Positions 1 through 12,577 of a stretch of 64,000 bases of DNA are shown piece by piece. Source of the stretch: Alnus glutinosa (Eukaryota; Streptophyta; Magnoliopsida; Fagales; Betulaceae); the NCBI RefSeq assembly GCF_958979055.1, contig NC_084899.1, positions 632,501 through 696,500 on the forward strand, written 5' to 3'. The position numbers and the translations under genes are program-made. The notes beneath the pieces are model-generated. The model did no database searches and was not told where the DNA came from. It worked only from the letters and a program-made list of their open reading frames with translations. The number at the start of each line of letters is the position of its first letter. Within the stretch, counting starts at the first letter, position 1.

Positions 1-35
1 CTATGTCATCAGAATCATAAATAGAAATATATTAC

Positions 36-3000
36 CAGTCTACGGCATGTTGTGCAGCGCTGACCAGCCGTACCAACAGCTGCAAACAAAATAGAACGCA
101 CAGCCAGCACGATATCGGCATCATCCATGACAATTATGGCATTGTTCCCACTTAATTCAAGCAAGCATTTACCAAATCTTTCATTTACCGTTTGTTGGAC
201 CATCAAACCTACCTATACTTGGGAAGGACAAAATGAGGATGAGCGTAAAAATTCTAACCTAAAAAATTAATTTAAATAGATCATACAAAGCTCTTAAACG
301 GATGGCAGACAAAGTTTTCCCTTTCTTCCTGTGGGAGTTGAGAGTGGGGGGGAGGGGGGAGGACAGATGACTACATGGTCATTACACTCGTATGTAATTG
401 CCACTCATCAAAGATATGACTGCATATGCATAAATAACATGTGCGCTTGTTTTAGTAGGGCATCAGACTTTGCAAGGAATAGCTCTTTTACACCAAGAGT
501 AATTTTTTGGGTAAAGTCCACAAATGTAATATTCTTGTATTTTTCTAATGGTTTTCTGTGAATTATGAATGGAAATGTGGATTGAACAGAAGAATAGAGA
601 ATGGAAAATATGAACTGATATTGAGATAGAGACTGGTTCAAGCCCAATCACAAGCTCCAAAGTGTAAAAGGTTACAAAATGATTTCTGATATTTTTCATA
701 CCCTTTCTAGAAAGCCCAATGGCTTATATAGCCTTACAATCGCTGGGCCTAGCCCACTTATTTGCAACTAACTCCAGCTGGCCTTCTAACAACCAAGTCT
801 AGCTGGCTTAACAGAATACAACTAGCCCAACTAATTATAGCTGGCCTAACAACTTCTACCACACGTGTGTTTTATACTTCACCCAACAACACGTGTTCTC
901 TTATTCCTTCCACGCACACACTTCTATGTTTCTTCTTAGTTCTTCTAGTTTCTTCTCACTTAGTTTCCCACACACACACCTCCATGTTTCTCCGTATATC
1001 GTTTTTTTTTTATTTAAAAAAAAAAAAAAATTGTTTTTTTATTTAAAAAAAAAAAAAATTGTTTTTTTTTAAATTGTTTTATTTTTTAAATTTATAGGAA
1101 CATTTGTCTTATTAAAAAAATTATAAGGTCATTTTTGTCTTTTTCCTGGCCTTGGGGGGGACATTGACAACTTTTTGGTAGTTTAGAAAAGACATTGTCA
1201 ATTGAGTGGTAGTTAGAGGGGGGGTATGGAGACTTTTCCCTAATTTTTTTTTTTTAAAAAAAGGCATTAGTAAATCATAAAGGTTTCTTGGTTCAAATTT
1301 TTTACATGAAATTCATTTCAGCCTCATCTCACACAAAAATTCATGTTTTCACTCTTCAAGAATGGATGAACTTCGTATTTATATTGTATATTTCATAAAA
1401 ACATGATGCTTATGGCACAAGCATATCACCAATCTACCTTTGAACTTCCAGTGAAGGAGACCAGCGCTATGCGTGCATCTTTCGCTATTGCTTGACCAAT
1501 TTCAGCACCTCCACAGAAAGAGGTGAATATCGCACCTGGCAAGTTGTTCTTCTCAAAAACCTCCGCCACAAGCCTTGTCACGGCAATAGTTATCAATGGA
1601 GTTGTTGGAGCACCCTTCCTAAAGTGCATCACATTGCAAGTAATTAGTCTTGTAATCTATGTAAGTGAATATAGCAGAACATACTGCTGTACTCAACGGA
1701 AAGGAGCTGATGATATTGGAAAGTGAACTTTAAATAAGGTTACAACTATAGGGATGCTAGATATATTGAGCAGAATTAAATAGCTCTCTAAAACAGCCGC
1801 TTTTTCTTCTCTCGAAAATGAAGAAAAAACTTCATAAGATCATACTTTAGTTGGTCATGGCAATAAATAACTAAGGATGGCTTAGGCTGAAAGGGGAAAA
1901 GAGGGGGGCGGGACTCCAAAGTTTATGATATCTTCAAGAGAAAAGAAGAAACAGAAAAACTCGAAAATGGCAAATACTGGATATAATGTTAGAGTTATGA
2001 TGCAGTGATCAGTAACTCAAATTTTGTCTATAGAACATTATGATTATTCAAGTGCAAAAGGTGAAATAGATTAAACTGAGATAAGTGGTATAAACATTTA
2101 TCATATCAATTAAATTTCAGAAGGAAATTTCTAGGTATTAAAACAAAACATGCTTGAAAGAATAAGTGAACAGAATGCAAGAAAAGACATGAAGTCAAGA
2201 GATGGACATGTAACTTACCACACAACACAGTTGCCGCAGACTAAAGCAATGCAGGCATTCCACCCTAAAGCATCAGAGAAAGATATCAATGGTTGAAAAG
2301 GCTGGAAGTAAACAAGTTTCATAACATAGGCCCCTGAATAATAAATGTAGGACTGCAAAATGTCACATCTGAACAGTACATGAAGTTTTACAATCACAGA
2401 CAGTATATTCTAATCAATACAAGATTTTGCCATCCACCCATCTAGACATTAATCTAGTATTATATAGAGAGAACCTGAAATAGAATAACAGGGAATATTA
2501 CTGTAGCCTCGCATTCCAGATTTGCATTGATTCAGTGTAATATACAAACAAGCAAAAGAAGCAAGACAAACTCACACAATCAATAGCCAAATATGCAAGT
2601 TGTAAGATCTAGACAAAAGTATAGTTTTGTTGAGTGAAAGAGGTCAAGATAAATCTACCTAAGGATTAGCTAGATATGCAAACTTGGTAAATTAAGGCAA
2701 AACTGCATTTTTGCAGGAGTAACATAGGTCCAAATTATTTTTTATTCACCAGGAATATAGCATATTATACTTGAAAGAATCTTATGAATGTAAACTTGTG
2801 GTAAAGGTGCCCTGCATTCATAGCTAACAAAGACAATTAAATCTAGCCAATTTTGTTCAACTCATGCTAAACTTCATGGTAGCATACACCTTTGAGGCAT
2901 TGCACTAAATATCCACAAACAAAACCGATGATAATACCGGACCCTTAAATATTTTTCAGACAAGTTAAATGGAGTAGATCCAAATGATCCTTATCAGTTC

Positions 3001-5217
3001 ATGAATCAACAAAATAAAGAGAACTTTCTCAGCGAACATGAGACAGAACAAGAACAAACCAAGAACAGCGCATGGAAAGTTGAAAGCAGTAATTACACCG
3101 ACTATTCCCAGCGGATTCCACACCTGCACTTAGAGCATGCACACCATAATTGATAATAATATAGTCAAAGTTACATAATATTGAAATTTAATCACAGTCC
3201 GATGTCTGATTCAGTACTGCACCTCAAACATCATATGATCTGGTCCTGAAAAAAATAAACGCAGATATAAGTTAGCATCTTTGGAATAAATTAGCTCAAG
3301 AGAGACAGCGATACCAAAATAGAAACCAATCTTTAACTGCAGACTCTATTAAAGTGAACCATAAAAAACCAGAAACATGTTAATTAACATTTTAAGCTCA
3401 GCAATTAAAAGTTTCCATATTAAGTTATAGCAAAGCTTCTGATAATTGATGCAGCTATTCCAATTAGCTATCAGAGGGCTATTAAAAAATAAGAGTCAAC
3501 ATGTATTGTAATGAAGGAGCTTACGTTCTGAAGGTATGATAGACCCATTCAGCTGCCGGCTTAACCCAACAGCATAATCACACATATCAATAATTTCCTG
3601 CAAGGATAGAGCTTTGGAGTTACTCAAAAAGGTTAACAATCACTAACATTTGCTTCAAAGCTCAACTCGTGGAATGCCATATGACCAAGGAATGCCCAAC
3701 AATAAGCAAATAAAAAAAAATAAACGAAAAAAGGATACTCAAAATAATAGAAATACATAAATAGAAATGATGAAAAATGCAAATTCCAGATGTTTGGAAT
3801 TGTGATTGAATTGGTCCTAGTTACTCTTCATGGTGCATCTATCCATCCTAACCAATGTATATAAATCAGGTTGGAAAGTTACAAACTGGTTAGACATATA
3901 CAGCTTCTGATATTGGACCACCTGGAAAGATCAATATTAAGAAAAAAAACCCTGTGCAACAACTAGCGGGTAAATATGTATTTAAAGCAAACCACCTCAT
4001 TGGAAGTTGCTGGGCACAGAACAACTAAAAAGAAGTGTAAGACATCATTATTCCAACTCCAGATTTATCAATTTAGTTGATAATATTATATAGTCCTAAG
4101 TCCTAAGAGCAGCTGAGGCCATCACCAAAGGCCTGCTTAAGAGTGACAATTAAGGAAGATGCCTCAGGGCACAACCCCAACCTTTGCTTCTTGCCCTATA
4201 AAAATGGATGTTGTTGCCCAACGGAATATTAAAGAATGAACATATTTAGCCAATGAATAGTATAGGACCATACCTGAACCTCCCCTATTCCTTCAGGAAG
4301 TATCTTTCCCATCTCAAGCGCCACAAGCCTACCCAGAAGCTCCAATTTGGCTCTTAGTGCTTCTCCTATCTGTCTAACTATTTCACCTCTCTTTGGTGCA
4401 GGAATCTGCGAAAATAATGTATTAACTGTCAAACAAACTTCGGCATCCTCACTGAATGCTGACATTTGACGTGCTTCTACGATGTCAACAGCAAAGAACA
4501 TGATCAACTTACACTCATCCATTTCTTGGCCGCTTCATTGCAAGCACGCATTCCCTCTTCGTAATCTTGAATAGATGCCTCCGTGACTTTAGCAATTGTC
4601 TAGATCCAAAATTCACGAGAATCATAACTTAGTACAGGAAAAACTAAAAACCCACACAGCGTAAGTGCAAAAACACATAAGAAAAAACTTTGTCATGGGA
4701 TTATTGAACCTCCAAGAAAAAGATTATTCACAATACATTGAGGTTGCGGATTTGGTAATCAAGCTCAAATCCAATTGTTTTCTATTCAATAATACAAAGA
4801 CCATAATTTCACTCCCTCACTTAAAAAAATGTGAAAACTGAAAACAACTTCAGATTAGACTAAAACTTATTCATCAAAAAAAAAAATTAGACTAAAACTT
4901 GCAAATAAGCCAAAATTACACTCAACCAGGTCCAGAATCCTATCCCCCATAAGTTTCACAATCAGAAACTAAAACTTTCTACAAGAATGCAAAACGAATA
5001 CTTTCTTTAAAGATCTGACGCTCAGCTTCTATAATCAGAACAATGAAAAAAGTAAGCCAAAACCAAAAACCTGATTGTTTGAAGGATTCACAGAGGAGAC
5101 AACCGGCCCAGTTGCTTTCCATGCACCATTTACGTACCCACCAAGATTCTCGGGTCCCAGACCGATCTCAGCCAGAAATTCATACTCTTTCTTGGCGAAC
5201 CCCATCTCTGCAAACAC
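36..5217 (-). CDS. ALDH7B4: Aldehyde dehydrogenase family 7 (antiquitin-like), 5' part, exons 1-9
   Basis: NAD-dependent aldehyde dehydrogenase that clears reactive aldehydes under stress and acts in lysine catabolism (family knowledge). Visible coding exons, 5' to 3' on the minus strand: 5217-5071, 4599-4513, 4405-4274, 3597-3525, 3245-3223, 3123-3060, 2264-2219, 1618-1438 and 212-36. All join in frame through GT-AG sites. Diagnostic motifs are [30 protein letters not shown], the general-base region LLELSGNNA and the catalytic cysteine in [10 protein letters not shown]. The ATG at 5205, four codons inside the longest frame, fits the usual plant start ([10 protein letters not shown] resembles the Arabidopsis N-terminus), so the first ATG may be unused. 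The remaining C-terminal exons are off the left edge. The 1.2-kb intron 8 carries repeat debris at about 900-1250. The family call is firm; the B4 paralogue label is by similarity. Confidence 0.93.
1140..1245. repeat. Mutator-MITE-like terminal fragment in ALDH7 intron 8
   Basis: The stretch ends in a G-run followed by TATGGAGACTTTTCCC. Read on the minus strand it starts GGGAAAAGTCTCCATACCCC and continues CTCTAACTACCA, as in the start of the repeat at 11394. That resembles the GGGGAAA...TACAC...CCCC ends of the complete element at 12063-12568. Only one end is visible and no target duplication was found, so it is a decayed or partial copy. Confidence 0.4.
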
Positions 5218-5744
5218 CAGAGCTCCAATTTTCAGATTGGCAAAAACAAGTGCCTTTGGTTGCCAAATAATTGCAAAGTAAAGTCGTAAACGGATCAGTG
5301 ATTGCGCACTGCATACGTGTCCGTCGTAGTGGGTGCTTTGGTTGTTCGAACTTAGACGAAAGGAGTTGTCTAAATTACTAGAATAGCCATCTTGTTTGGA
5401 CGTGTTTTCCGATGATTGGAGTTGGTCAAAATGAACCGGTGATATCGCCTCGTCAGATATTCTGATCCGCTAAGGTAGGAGAGACGTGTCAGTCTCTCCG
5501 CTTGCAAGAGTTTAGGGATTTCGCCTGCCTTGCCCCTGCCTTCATCGTTTGATAATTGGAGATCAGTTTCAAATAAATGGTGAGGGATTGTGAGAATATA
5601 TCAAAAATTGATATGGCTCTTAAAATTATCATTGGATCAAAATTTAATAGTCATATATCAAAAATTCAATGGTGATTTGAAGAGCTACATCAATTTTGGG
5701 GGGACAAAATGAAGACAAATGGATGATGTGTAGCATTACTCACA
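5218..5744. other. Upstream region of ALDH7, no gene seen
   Basis: Presumed leader and promoter of the minus-strand ALDH7 gene (about 5218-5480), followed by A+T-rich DNA. I see no coding signal. The short open frames here are antisense to exon 1 or random. Confidence 0.5.
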
Positions 5745-5985
5745 TTGGGAAGTACTATTCACTTCCCCTTCAATTATTTATTCCAAAATTATATTATATC
5801 TCTCCTACTTTATCTTCTTTTTTCTATTTTTAATTAAAGTAAAAGTAAAAAAAAAAATATTTTAATAATATAGGAAAAAATGAAGGGAAGCTGCTGTTGG
5901 GTGTTTTTGATCGGAAAGTAAAAAATATTTTTGTTCCTTATATTTTATGAAAAATGGTTGGGAAGCTGCTGTGAATGCTCTAAGG
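5745..5985. repeat. hAT-like MITE fragment (GGGAAGCTGCTG family)
   Basis: The block contains TTTTTAATTAAAGTAAAAGT, then GAAGGGAAGCTGCTGT, and ends with GGGAAGCTGCTGTGAATGCTCTAA. The same order of motifs, with the same spacing, occurs in the more complete copy at 52622-53002. The GAATGCTCTA end is the reverse complement of the TAGAGCATTC terminus common in plant hAT MITEs. A matching left terminus is not evident, so it appears truncated. Confidence 0.5.
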
Positions 5986-6309
5986 TTGCTTGTTGGCTTG
6001 CAGTGGCCACCAGGGTTATTTGGTGGCCTCGCACTAGTCGTTATATCTATATAGTAGCCTCGTCGTGGCTATCGGGACCGTCTAGCGCTGACACCACCAT
6101 GAAATCTAGCTCCATTATTATTATTATTATTAGCTTATACCTTGTGCAATGCGCATAATTATTAATTATAATTTAATTTTGAAACTTAAAAAAACATCTT
6201 TATTGCACATAAAGCATTGTATAAATATATAAATAACATAAAATTTTACTATAAAAAAAAACCATAATTTTAGTTTTAATCCATATAAATTAAAACATTT
6301 AAAATATTC

Positions 6310-7182
6310 TCAAATGTGTAGTTTAAAATGGAAAGAAGTGTAAAGAAAAAAACCCGGATTCTGATTATTAAAGTATTAAAAGTAGGATTAATAGTAAAAA
6401 TCTATAATATTGTTAATGTGATACGTATTACGTTTTTTAATCTTATTTTTTTTAGTGTGTACCACGTAGGATTTTATGTACACAGTATGTGCAATAAACA
6501 TTTATTTAAATTAAAACGTGTTAAAATCTTTGTTCATATAGGTGTAATTTAGAATGAAAATGAGTATGAAAAAAACAGTAAGAATAAAACCATGATTTTG
6601 ATTACCAAAGCATAAAATAGAAAATTAGCAGAAATTTTGTATATCGTCGATGTGACAATTATCACCACTTAATGAATGACACTTAATGTTATAATGCGAA
6701 AAAGTATTTATTTTTGTCTCACAAAGATTCACACACATGATCTTTTCATTATAGCACAATAAATTTATTAAAATTATGACAAAATCGGTTCAACCTTTAA
6801 AATTCACCGATTTTTTACTTAAAATACCAGTTCAATGTTTAAAAATTGTGGGTTCACGCCATGTGTCACAATTATAGGCTAACTATAAGTTAAAACTCGG
6901 CTTCTATATATCTATAAATAAATGTTTTAATTTTAGATTTTTTTAAAAAGTTCTCACCACTTAATGCTATAATGCGAAAAAAATATTTATTTTGGTCTCA
7001 TGAAGATTCACACCCATGATTTTTTCATTAAAGCACAATAAGTTTATTAAAATCATAACAAAACCAGTTCAACATTTAAAATTCACAAGTTTTTTTACTT
7101 AAAAGACCGGTTCAATGTTTATAAATGATGAGTTCACGTCACGTGTCACAATTCTATGCCAACTCTAAGTTAGAACTTGGCT

Positions 7183-7213
<31 letters not shown>
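6310..7213. repeat. Decayed tandem duplications ending in a (TA)n tract
   Basis: Two successive imperfect duplications. The unit starting near 6316 recurs near 6543 (period about 227). A second unit containing ATAATGCGAAAAA, GATTCACAC and GTTCACG..CA.GTGTCACAATT recurs at 6691 and 6969 (period about 280). The second copy runs into a (TA) tract at 7185-7213. No coding potential. It may be tandem MITEs or local duplications. Confidence 0.55.
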
Positions 7214-7216
<3 letters not shown>

Positions 7217-7596
7217 TATTATTATTTTTCATTTTTCATTTTTGAAACATACCCTGATATTTTACTAAAGGAATTTTATTTGAGAAATGTTAAACATCTC
7301 ATTTTTTTTTTCTTCCAAAAGTTAGTTTTCAAATAATGTGAGATTGTGGCATATTTTTCAAAATGGTAAATTACATAAAAAAAAAATACAAAAAATTGTG
7401 ACACATCTTGAAAAACCAACTTTTGAAAAAATAAAAAATTTAGAATCCCTACTTTTAACATTTTCAAAACTTAAAACTTTGCCAAACATATCTAAAAAAA
7501 AAAAAAAAAACTTTGCCAAACAAAGCACAGAGGGGTGGATTTATTATATAATTATTCAACAATTAACTTACAAAAAAAGAACTCCAAATTCAATAA
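7214..7596. other. A+T-rich spacer, no gene seen
   Basis: Homopolymer-rich sequence between the TA tract and the PIF/Harbinger element. The open frames here are composed of A/T-driven K/F/L residues and look non-coding. Confidence 0.4.
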
Positions 7597-8240
7597 TGCT
7601 CCGTTTGTTTCAGCGTAAAATGATTTTTGGAAAACGATTTCGGCATTTTCCAGTGTTTGGTAGGGGCGAAAATAATGGTCAACGAAAATCATTTTCGGTT
7701 TGACCGTAAAAGCTTCTTTAATTTTCGGAAAACGATTTACGATTTTTAAAACCGTAAATCGTTTTTCGAAATAAAACTCTTCGTCCTTACACGCATGTTT
7801 GATATCCGATCGTCAGAATTTAACAATTATCGGTCGTCGGAATTTGGTCGGCGTCGGAGTCCGACAACATCCGGTCGTCGGAATCCAGTCGGCGCCAGAG
7901 TCCGAGAACATCCGGTTGCCGAAATTGTGCCGGCACCGGAATCCGGCCATGGGATGACCAAATTCCGGCCGGAATTTACCGGTTCCGGCTATTGATTCGG
8001 CCGAATCTGGAAGATTCCGGCCAGAATCCGGCCATTTTGGTCGGATCTAATCAAACTTTTTCGCCAGAATCCGGCGACGGCGACCGAACATTGTCGGATT
8101 CCGGCGACATTTGCCAAACTCTGATTTTTATATTTCGTAATTTTTTCGTGTGAACCAAACACCGAAAAATATTTTCAAAAAAATCATTTTCTCTGAAAAT
8201 AATTTCGTCGAAATCATTTTACGTCGAAACAAACATAGCA
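7597..8240. mobile_element. PIF/Harbinger (Tourist-like) MITE, copy A, TAA duplication
   Basis: A 644-bp element with imperfect terminal inverted repeats: left TGCTCCGTTTGTTTCAGCG, right end reversed TGCTATGTTTGTTTCGACG, then GTAAAATGATTT on both sides. It is flanked by the 3-bp duplication TAA (7594-7596 and 8241-8243), the signature target of PIF/Harbinger transposons. The core (about 7800-8110) is much more G+C-rich, with many CCGG and CGTCGG motifs. A shorter relative sits at 40747-41304. It encodes no transposase. Confidence 0.8.
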
Positions 8241-8399
8241 TAAATAGAAAATCAAAAAAGAAAAACTCCTTAAAACACTTTGAACGTTGGTTGGACCTGT
8301 ACACAGACACTATACGAGCATACCTTTCCCACCGGAACCAACCACCAAGGCTCCAAGGAGCACAAGAATACATCGGAGCCCCCACCAAGAAGAAAGAGA

Positions 8400-8889
8400 C
8401 ATATCATATATACGAGTGAGACAAGCCCTCAGCTTCCGTGCTCTCCCGCGCCCACAAGCCGCAGACCGATCATCGTCGAGAACAAATAATTACTACGTCT
8501 CCAGAAACTGCCTCGAAGCTGCTCGTCTTTTGTTCCTTACCCCCTCCTCCTCACCTAGCTCTCTGCTCTCTCAGGTAACTCCACGCCCGCCTTGTTCTTT
8601 TGAGAAGAAGACGACCTTTGCAAATTTGGCTCCAAATAATATCTCACCCCCATAATACATCTAATTCCATTTCGAACCCCAACCGAATTGTACTTTTAAA
8701 TTGCGCCGTTTGTAGCTACGTACGTAATCCCAAGTCTTTGCGTGTTTATTGTTAATCTGTCCGATCAATTCCGACTAGGGTTTCACTTGAAACCCTAGAC
8801 CCATTTTTCCCTTGGTTGCAAAGTGCTTGGATTTTGGTGATTAATTGATTCCAGAAATTTAGGGTTAGAGGAGGAGGAGGAGGAGTAAC
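8400..8889 (+). promoter_or_regulatory. Leader region of the CCX gene with a possible 5'-UTR intron
   Basis: C/T-rich sequence with CTCTCTCAG|GTAACT at 8574/8575 and a possible acceptor TTCCAG ending at 8854 would define a leader intron of about 280 bp. A GGA repeat (about 8870-8885) immediately precedes the ATG at 8890. The intron is inferred from consensus only. Confidence 0.4.
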
Positions 8890-10884
8890 ATGAGAGAACA
8901 ACCGAAAGGGGTTTTGGGACCAAGAAATTCCCTGTTTCGTGGGGGTTTCAATGGAATTTGTGCTCTGGTGTTGCTTTTCTTATTCTACAATCAGGATGGT
9001 TTTCGGAGAATTCCGTTTATCGGGAAGTCGCCTTCAGCTCTTCCTCCTCAGTGGGGCGTGAACGTTGGTAGTTTTGATGATCGTGGTGATGGGATTGAGG
9101 TTATTCGTCGGATAATTGCTCAAGTTAATGTTAGTTCGTCGAATTATAGTAGCATTCATGTGGTTAATGGGTCTGCTACAAATAATTTGACGGTCAAAGG
9201 TCCAAAATTATGTCGCGGATTGTCCGAACACAAGGGCTACCAGAGCAAATGCGAGTTTTTGATTGCCCACCCGGCGTGTACATCAGGTGGGTTTTTCAAT
9301 TACATCGTGTTCTTTTATTGTGATTGTAAGAATGCTAGTGTTTTGGGCTATTTAATTTTGGGGATATGGTTGGCTGCTTTGTTCTATGTTTTGGGTAATA
9401 CTGCTGCGGATTACTTTTGTTGTTCTTTGGAGAAGCTTTCAAGTCTCTTGAAGTTGCCAGCCACTGTTGCTGGAGTTTCCTTGCTTCCTTTGGGGAATGG
9501 AGCTCCTGATGTGTTTGCAAGCATTGCTGCTTTTGTGGGTAAGGATGCGGGCGAAGTGGGTCTGAATAGTGTGCTGGGAGGAGCTGTCTTTGTTACTTGC
9601 ATTGTTGTGGGGACTATATCTCTTTGCGTGGCAGAGAGTAGGGTTCAGATTGATAGGAAATGCTTTATCAGAGATATATGTTTCTTCCTCTTCAGTGTCA
9701 TGTCGCTTGCCATCATATTGGCTGTTGGTAAGGTGACCGCTGCGGGTGCAATAGCCTTCATTTCAATTTATGTGGTTTATGCATTTGCGGTTGCTGCAAA
9801 TGAAATTCTGAGAAAACATGCTCGAAGGTTGAAGTTGGATGCTGTCACACCATTGCTTCCTGTTAGAGGAAGTATCTTTTCTCAGGGTAGTGAAGAGGAT
9901 GATTCTGTATATGCCTCACTACTTGAGTCTGACACCAGCAGTGATGTGCCACACCTCCAAAGTAAGTTGCCTCAGTGGATGTGGGCATCAAATGTGCAAT
10001 TCTACTCGAACCAGGGCGGAAAGGCTAGTTCAGAGAGTCCAAGGTCTTTGTGGGGTTGGAATGATGAGGAGACAGAGAACAAACAGTCTTCTTGTTCATG
10101 TTCCAAGTTATTATCACTGCTGGAGATGCCATTGTCTCTCCCAAGACGGCTTACAATACCTGTAGTTGAGGAGGAGCGGTGGTCAAAAGGGTATGCTATT
10201 GCAAGTGCTTCATTTGCACCCATTCTTCTGGCATTTTTGTGGAACACTCAGGATGATGTGAGTTCTTTGAGTGGACAAATTGCATATTTTATTGGTATTG
10301 TTTTTGGTGGTATACTTGGGGTTCTTGCATATCTATACACAAGACCTGATCAGGCACCTCGCAAATTTTTATTTCCATGGGTTTTGGGGGGATTTTTTAT
10401 GAGTATTATCTGGTTCTACATTGTTGCAAATGAGCTTGTTGCTTTGCTGGTGGCATTAGGCGTAATTTTGGGAATTAACCCATCAATCCTTGGAGTAACT
10501 GTATTGGCATGGGGAAATTCAATGGGTGATTTGATGTCAAATGTTGCACTGGCGATGAATGGTGGAGATGGAGTGCAGATTGCCATGTCAGGATGCTTTG
10601 CGGGGCCTATGTTCAACACGCTTGCTGGTTTGGGAATATCAATGCTGCTTGGAGCCTGGTATAGAAGACCTGAATCATACACAATTCCCAGAGATAGTAG
10701 CCTGTTTCTTACTATGGGATTTCTAATGATAGGACTTACTTGGTCACTTGTTGTATTGCCAAGGAATGATATGCGCCCTAACAAGATGTTAGGAGTTGGC
10801 CTCATAGCAATCTATCTGATATTTCTCTCCTTTAGATTGAGCACATCTATGGGTGTTGTGTCAGTAGAGCTGTTTGGCATTTGA
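8890..10884 (+). CDS. Cation/calcium exchanger (CCX family, NCX/NCKX-like), intronless
   Basis: A 664-residue membrane antiporter of the Ca2+/cation superfamily, closest in layout to Arabidopsis CCX3/CCX4 (formerly CAX9/CAX10). These are thought to exchange Na+, K+ or Ca2+/Mn2+ for other cations at endomembranes. Both alpha repeats are present: [10 protein letters not shown] at about residue 202 and [15 protein letters not shown] at about 541. Each is embedded in blocks of hydrophobic helices and separated by a long hydrophilic loop (about 310-430). An N-terminal hydrophobic segment (about 22-33) may be a signal anchor, and a Cys-bearing loop (108-146) follows. A single uninterrupted frame agrees with the intronless state I recall for CCX3/4. 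The start is the first ATG, after a GGA-repeat leader. Paralogue number is not resolvable by eye. Confidence 0.93.
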   Translation: MREQPKGVLGPRNSLFRGGFNGICALVLLFLFYNQDGFRRIPFIGKSPSALPPQWGVNVGSFDDRGDGIEVIRRIIAQVNVSSSNYSSIHVVNGSATNNLTVKGPKLCRGLSEHKGYQSKCEFLIAHPACTSGGFFNYIVFFYCDCKNASVLGYLILGIWLAALFYVLGNTAADYFCCSLEKLSSLLKLPATVAGVSLLPLGNGAPDVFASIAAFVGKDAGEVGLNSVLGGAVFVTCIVVGTISLCVAESRVQIDRKCFIRDICFFLFSVMSLAIILAVGKVTAAGAIAFISIYVVYAFAVAANEILRKHARRLKLDAVTPLLPVRGSIFSQGSEEDDSVYASLLESDTSSDVPHLQSKLPQWMWASNVQFYSNQGGKASSESPRSLWGWNDEETENKQSSCSCSKLLSLLEMPLSLPRRLTIPVVEEERWSKGYAIASASFAPILLAFLWNTQDDVSSLSGQIAYFIGIVFGGILGVLAYLYTRPDQAPRKFLFPWVLGGFFMSIIWFYIVANELVALLVALGVILGINPSILGVTVLAWGNSMGDLMSNVALAMNGGDGVQIAMSGCFAGPMFNTLAGLGISMLLGAWYRRPESYTIPRDSSLFLTMGFLMIGLTWSLVVLPRNDMRPNKMLGVGLIAIYLIFLSFRLSTSMGVVSVELFGI

Positions 10885-11393
10885 CAACTTTTGTATTTGT
10901 CACCAGCTTAGTGATATGATGATTTCTGAACCTGAGAACACATTTCATTTTGATGGTGGTCAGTTCACACTCTTGCTTTATCTTGATGAGGGTCTGGTAG
11001 ATGAAACTCGTACATATCTTGTGTAGCATCAAGTTGGAATGGCAGCGTCAATGCTGTAAGTTGTGTGACAGCAATATTTATTCATAATGAAGTAAATATC
11101 ATCAATGATGCATAACAAATGTCACGTTAATCTAGAAGAGAATTATCCAATATAGTTCCCTCAACTCTTGTACCTTTTTATTTGTTTGATTTTTGGTTAT
11201 ATATATTTTTTGTCATATTTTGCATCTTTATCTGGTGTTGGACATTGTGCTTTACGTAGTGGTATAGTTTTGTTAAATGTGATCTTTGCACTGCAAAATA
11301 GATGGTATACATTTTGTATGTCTCTTTTACCTCGTAGCAGTTAAACTCCAATATTTACAATAATCAAGGCATCCTTTTGTACAAAGTTTTTGG
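10885..11393. other. 3' flank of CCX, no gene seen
   Basis: Probable 3'-UTR and intergenic sequence, A+T-rich, without a convincing open frame. Confidence 0.4.
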
Positions 11394-11575
11394 GGAAAGT
11401 ACATTTGCCCTCCTCTAACTACCAAGCAATTTGCAATGTTCCCCCTGAACTTTTAATTTGTGTGATGTCCCCTCCAAACTACCATTGGGGTTGTAATATC
11501 CCCATTTTGCACCGAAAATTACAAAATTACCCCAGATAAAAAATAAAAAATAAAAAAAAGGCAGTTTTCACGAAG
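11394..11575. repeat. Mutator-MITE-like fragment
   Basis: Starts GGGGAAAGTACATTTGCCC and continues with CTCTAACTACCA and CCTCCAAACTACCA blocks. This is the same style of terminus as the complete element at 12063-12568 and as the ALDH7-intron fragment at 1140-1245. No opposite terminus or 9-bp duplication was found, so the right boundary is approximate. Confidence 0.4.
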
Positions 11576-12062
11576 CATTTATTTTTTTAGGCTTTAGCTT
11601 CTTGCTCAGACACTTTTGGCTTGTGCCATGTCTATCAGAAATTTACACTTGCATTTATTTAGATTTGATTATCAATGTATACTATGTCTTGTGGAGTATT
11701 TGAGCTAGTGATTTTAATTTTTTGTATGACATCCCATGTTATGCATAGTCTGTTCAGCCATATAGGTTCATACTTAACACTGCTTGCAGCAAAAAATTGT
11801 TTTAACATCTCTCAGTTGCGACGCTTGCATTATCTGACAAGAATGGAAAATATCCATGTTATATGTTGCATGTCTTTGTTTTAGACTAGATCTAGTGGTC
11901 TCCATTCATTTTACAACATGATAGGCTAGTACTCATCACTGAGCTTAATTAATATGTTCTTGGTCTCATTGGTAGTAATTAAACAATCTAACATGGATTC
12001 TATTTGATTGCGGTTAGATGTTAACATTTTTGTTTTATTTGTTCTTGTGAATATTAGCGTAT

Positions 12063-12568
12063 GGGGAAACTACACTTATCCCCTTCAAACTTACCGCCAA
12101 ATTAAAATGTTCCCCAAATTTTAAAAAGTTGCAATTGACTCCCCAAATTACTAACTCCTTTCATTTATCCCCCTCTGTTGGAGTTTTTGGTTAAATCAAA
12201 CGGAAAATCACACGGGACTCAAAAGGACAATGACACTTGTGTTAGACTAAAAAAATAAAAATAAAAATCAAGAGTCTCCATGCCAGCTGAGGGTTTCCAT
12301 GGGAGGAGACCTGTGCGGCTGGCCGTGGGTCGGTCACTGCAGATCTTTTTTAAAAAAATTAAGGGCATAAGTATTTTTCACACATTTTATTGAGAGTATA
12401 ATAGACATTTTACGTCACGTGTGGGTCACATGATGCGTTTGCCGTCTAATTTAATAGAAAATTCTAACGGCGAGGGGCTAATAGTTGGGGGGGTCAATTG
12501 CAACTTTTTAAAGTTTGAAGAACATTACAATTTGGCTATAAGTTTGAGGGGGTAAGTGTAGATTTCCC
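12063..12568. mobile_element. Mutator-like MITE with 9-bp target duplication
   Basis: A 506-bp non-coding element. Its left end GGGGAAACTACACTTATCCC matches the reversed right end GGGAAATCTACACTTACCCC, and both continue to TCAAACTTA. It is bounded by TTAGCGTAT (12054-12062) and TTAGTGTAT (12569-12577), a 9-bp duplication with one mismatch, which is characteristic of the Mutator superfamily. No transposase, so it is non-autonomous. Confidence 0.82.
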
Positions 12569-12577
12569 TTAGTGTAT

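Noticed and set aside
8287-8655. 122-codon frame before CCX
   Set aside because: Lies in the C/T-rich leader region, partly overlapping a putative leader intron; no recognised similarity.
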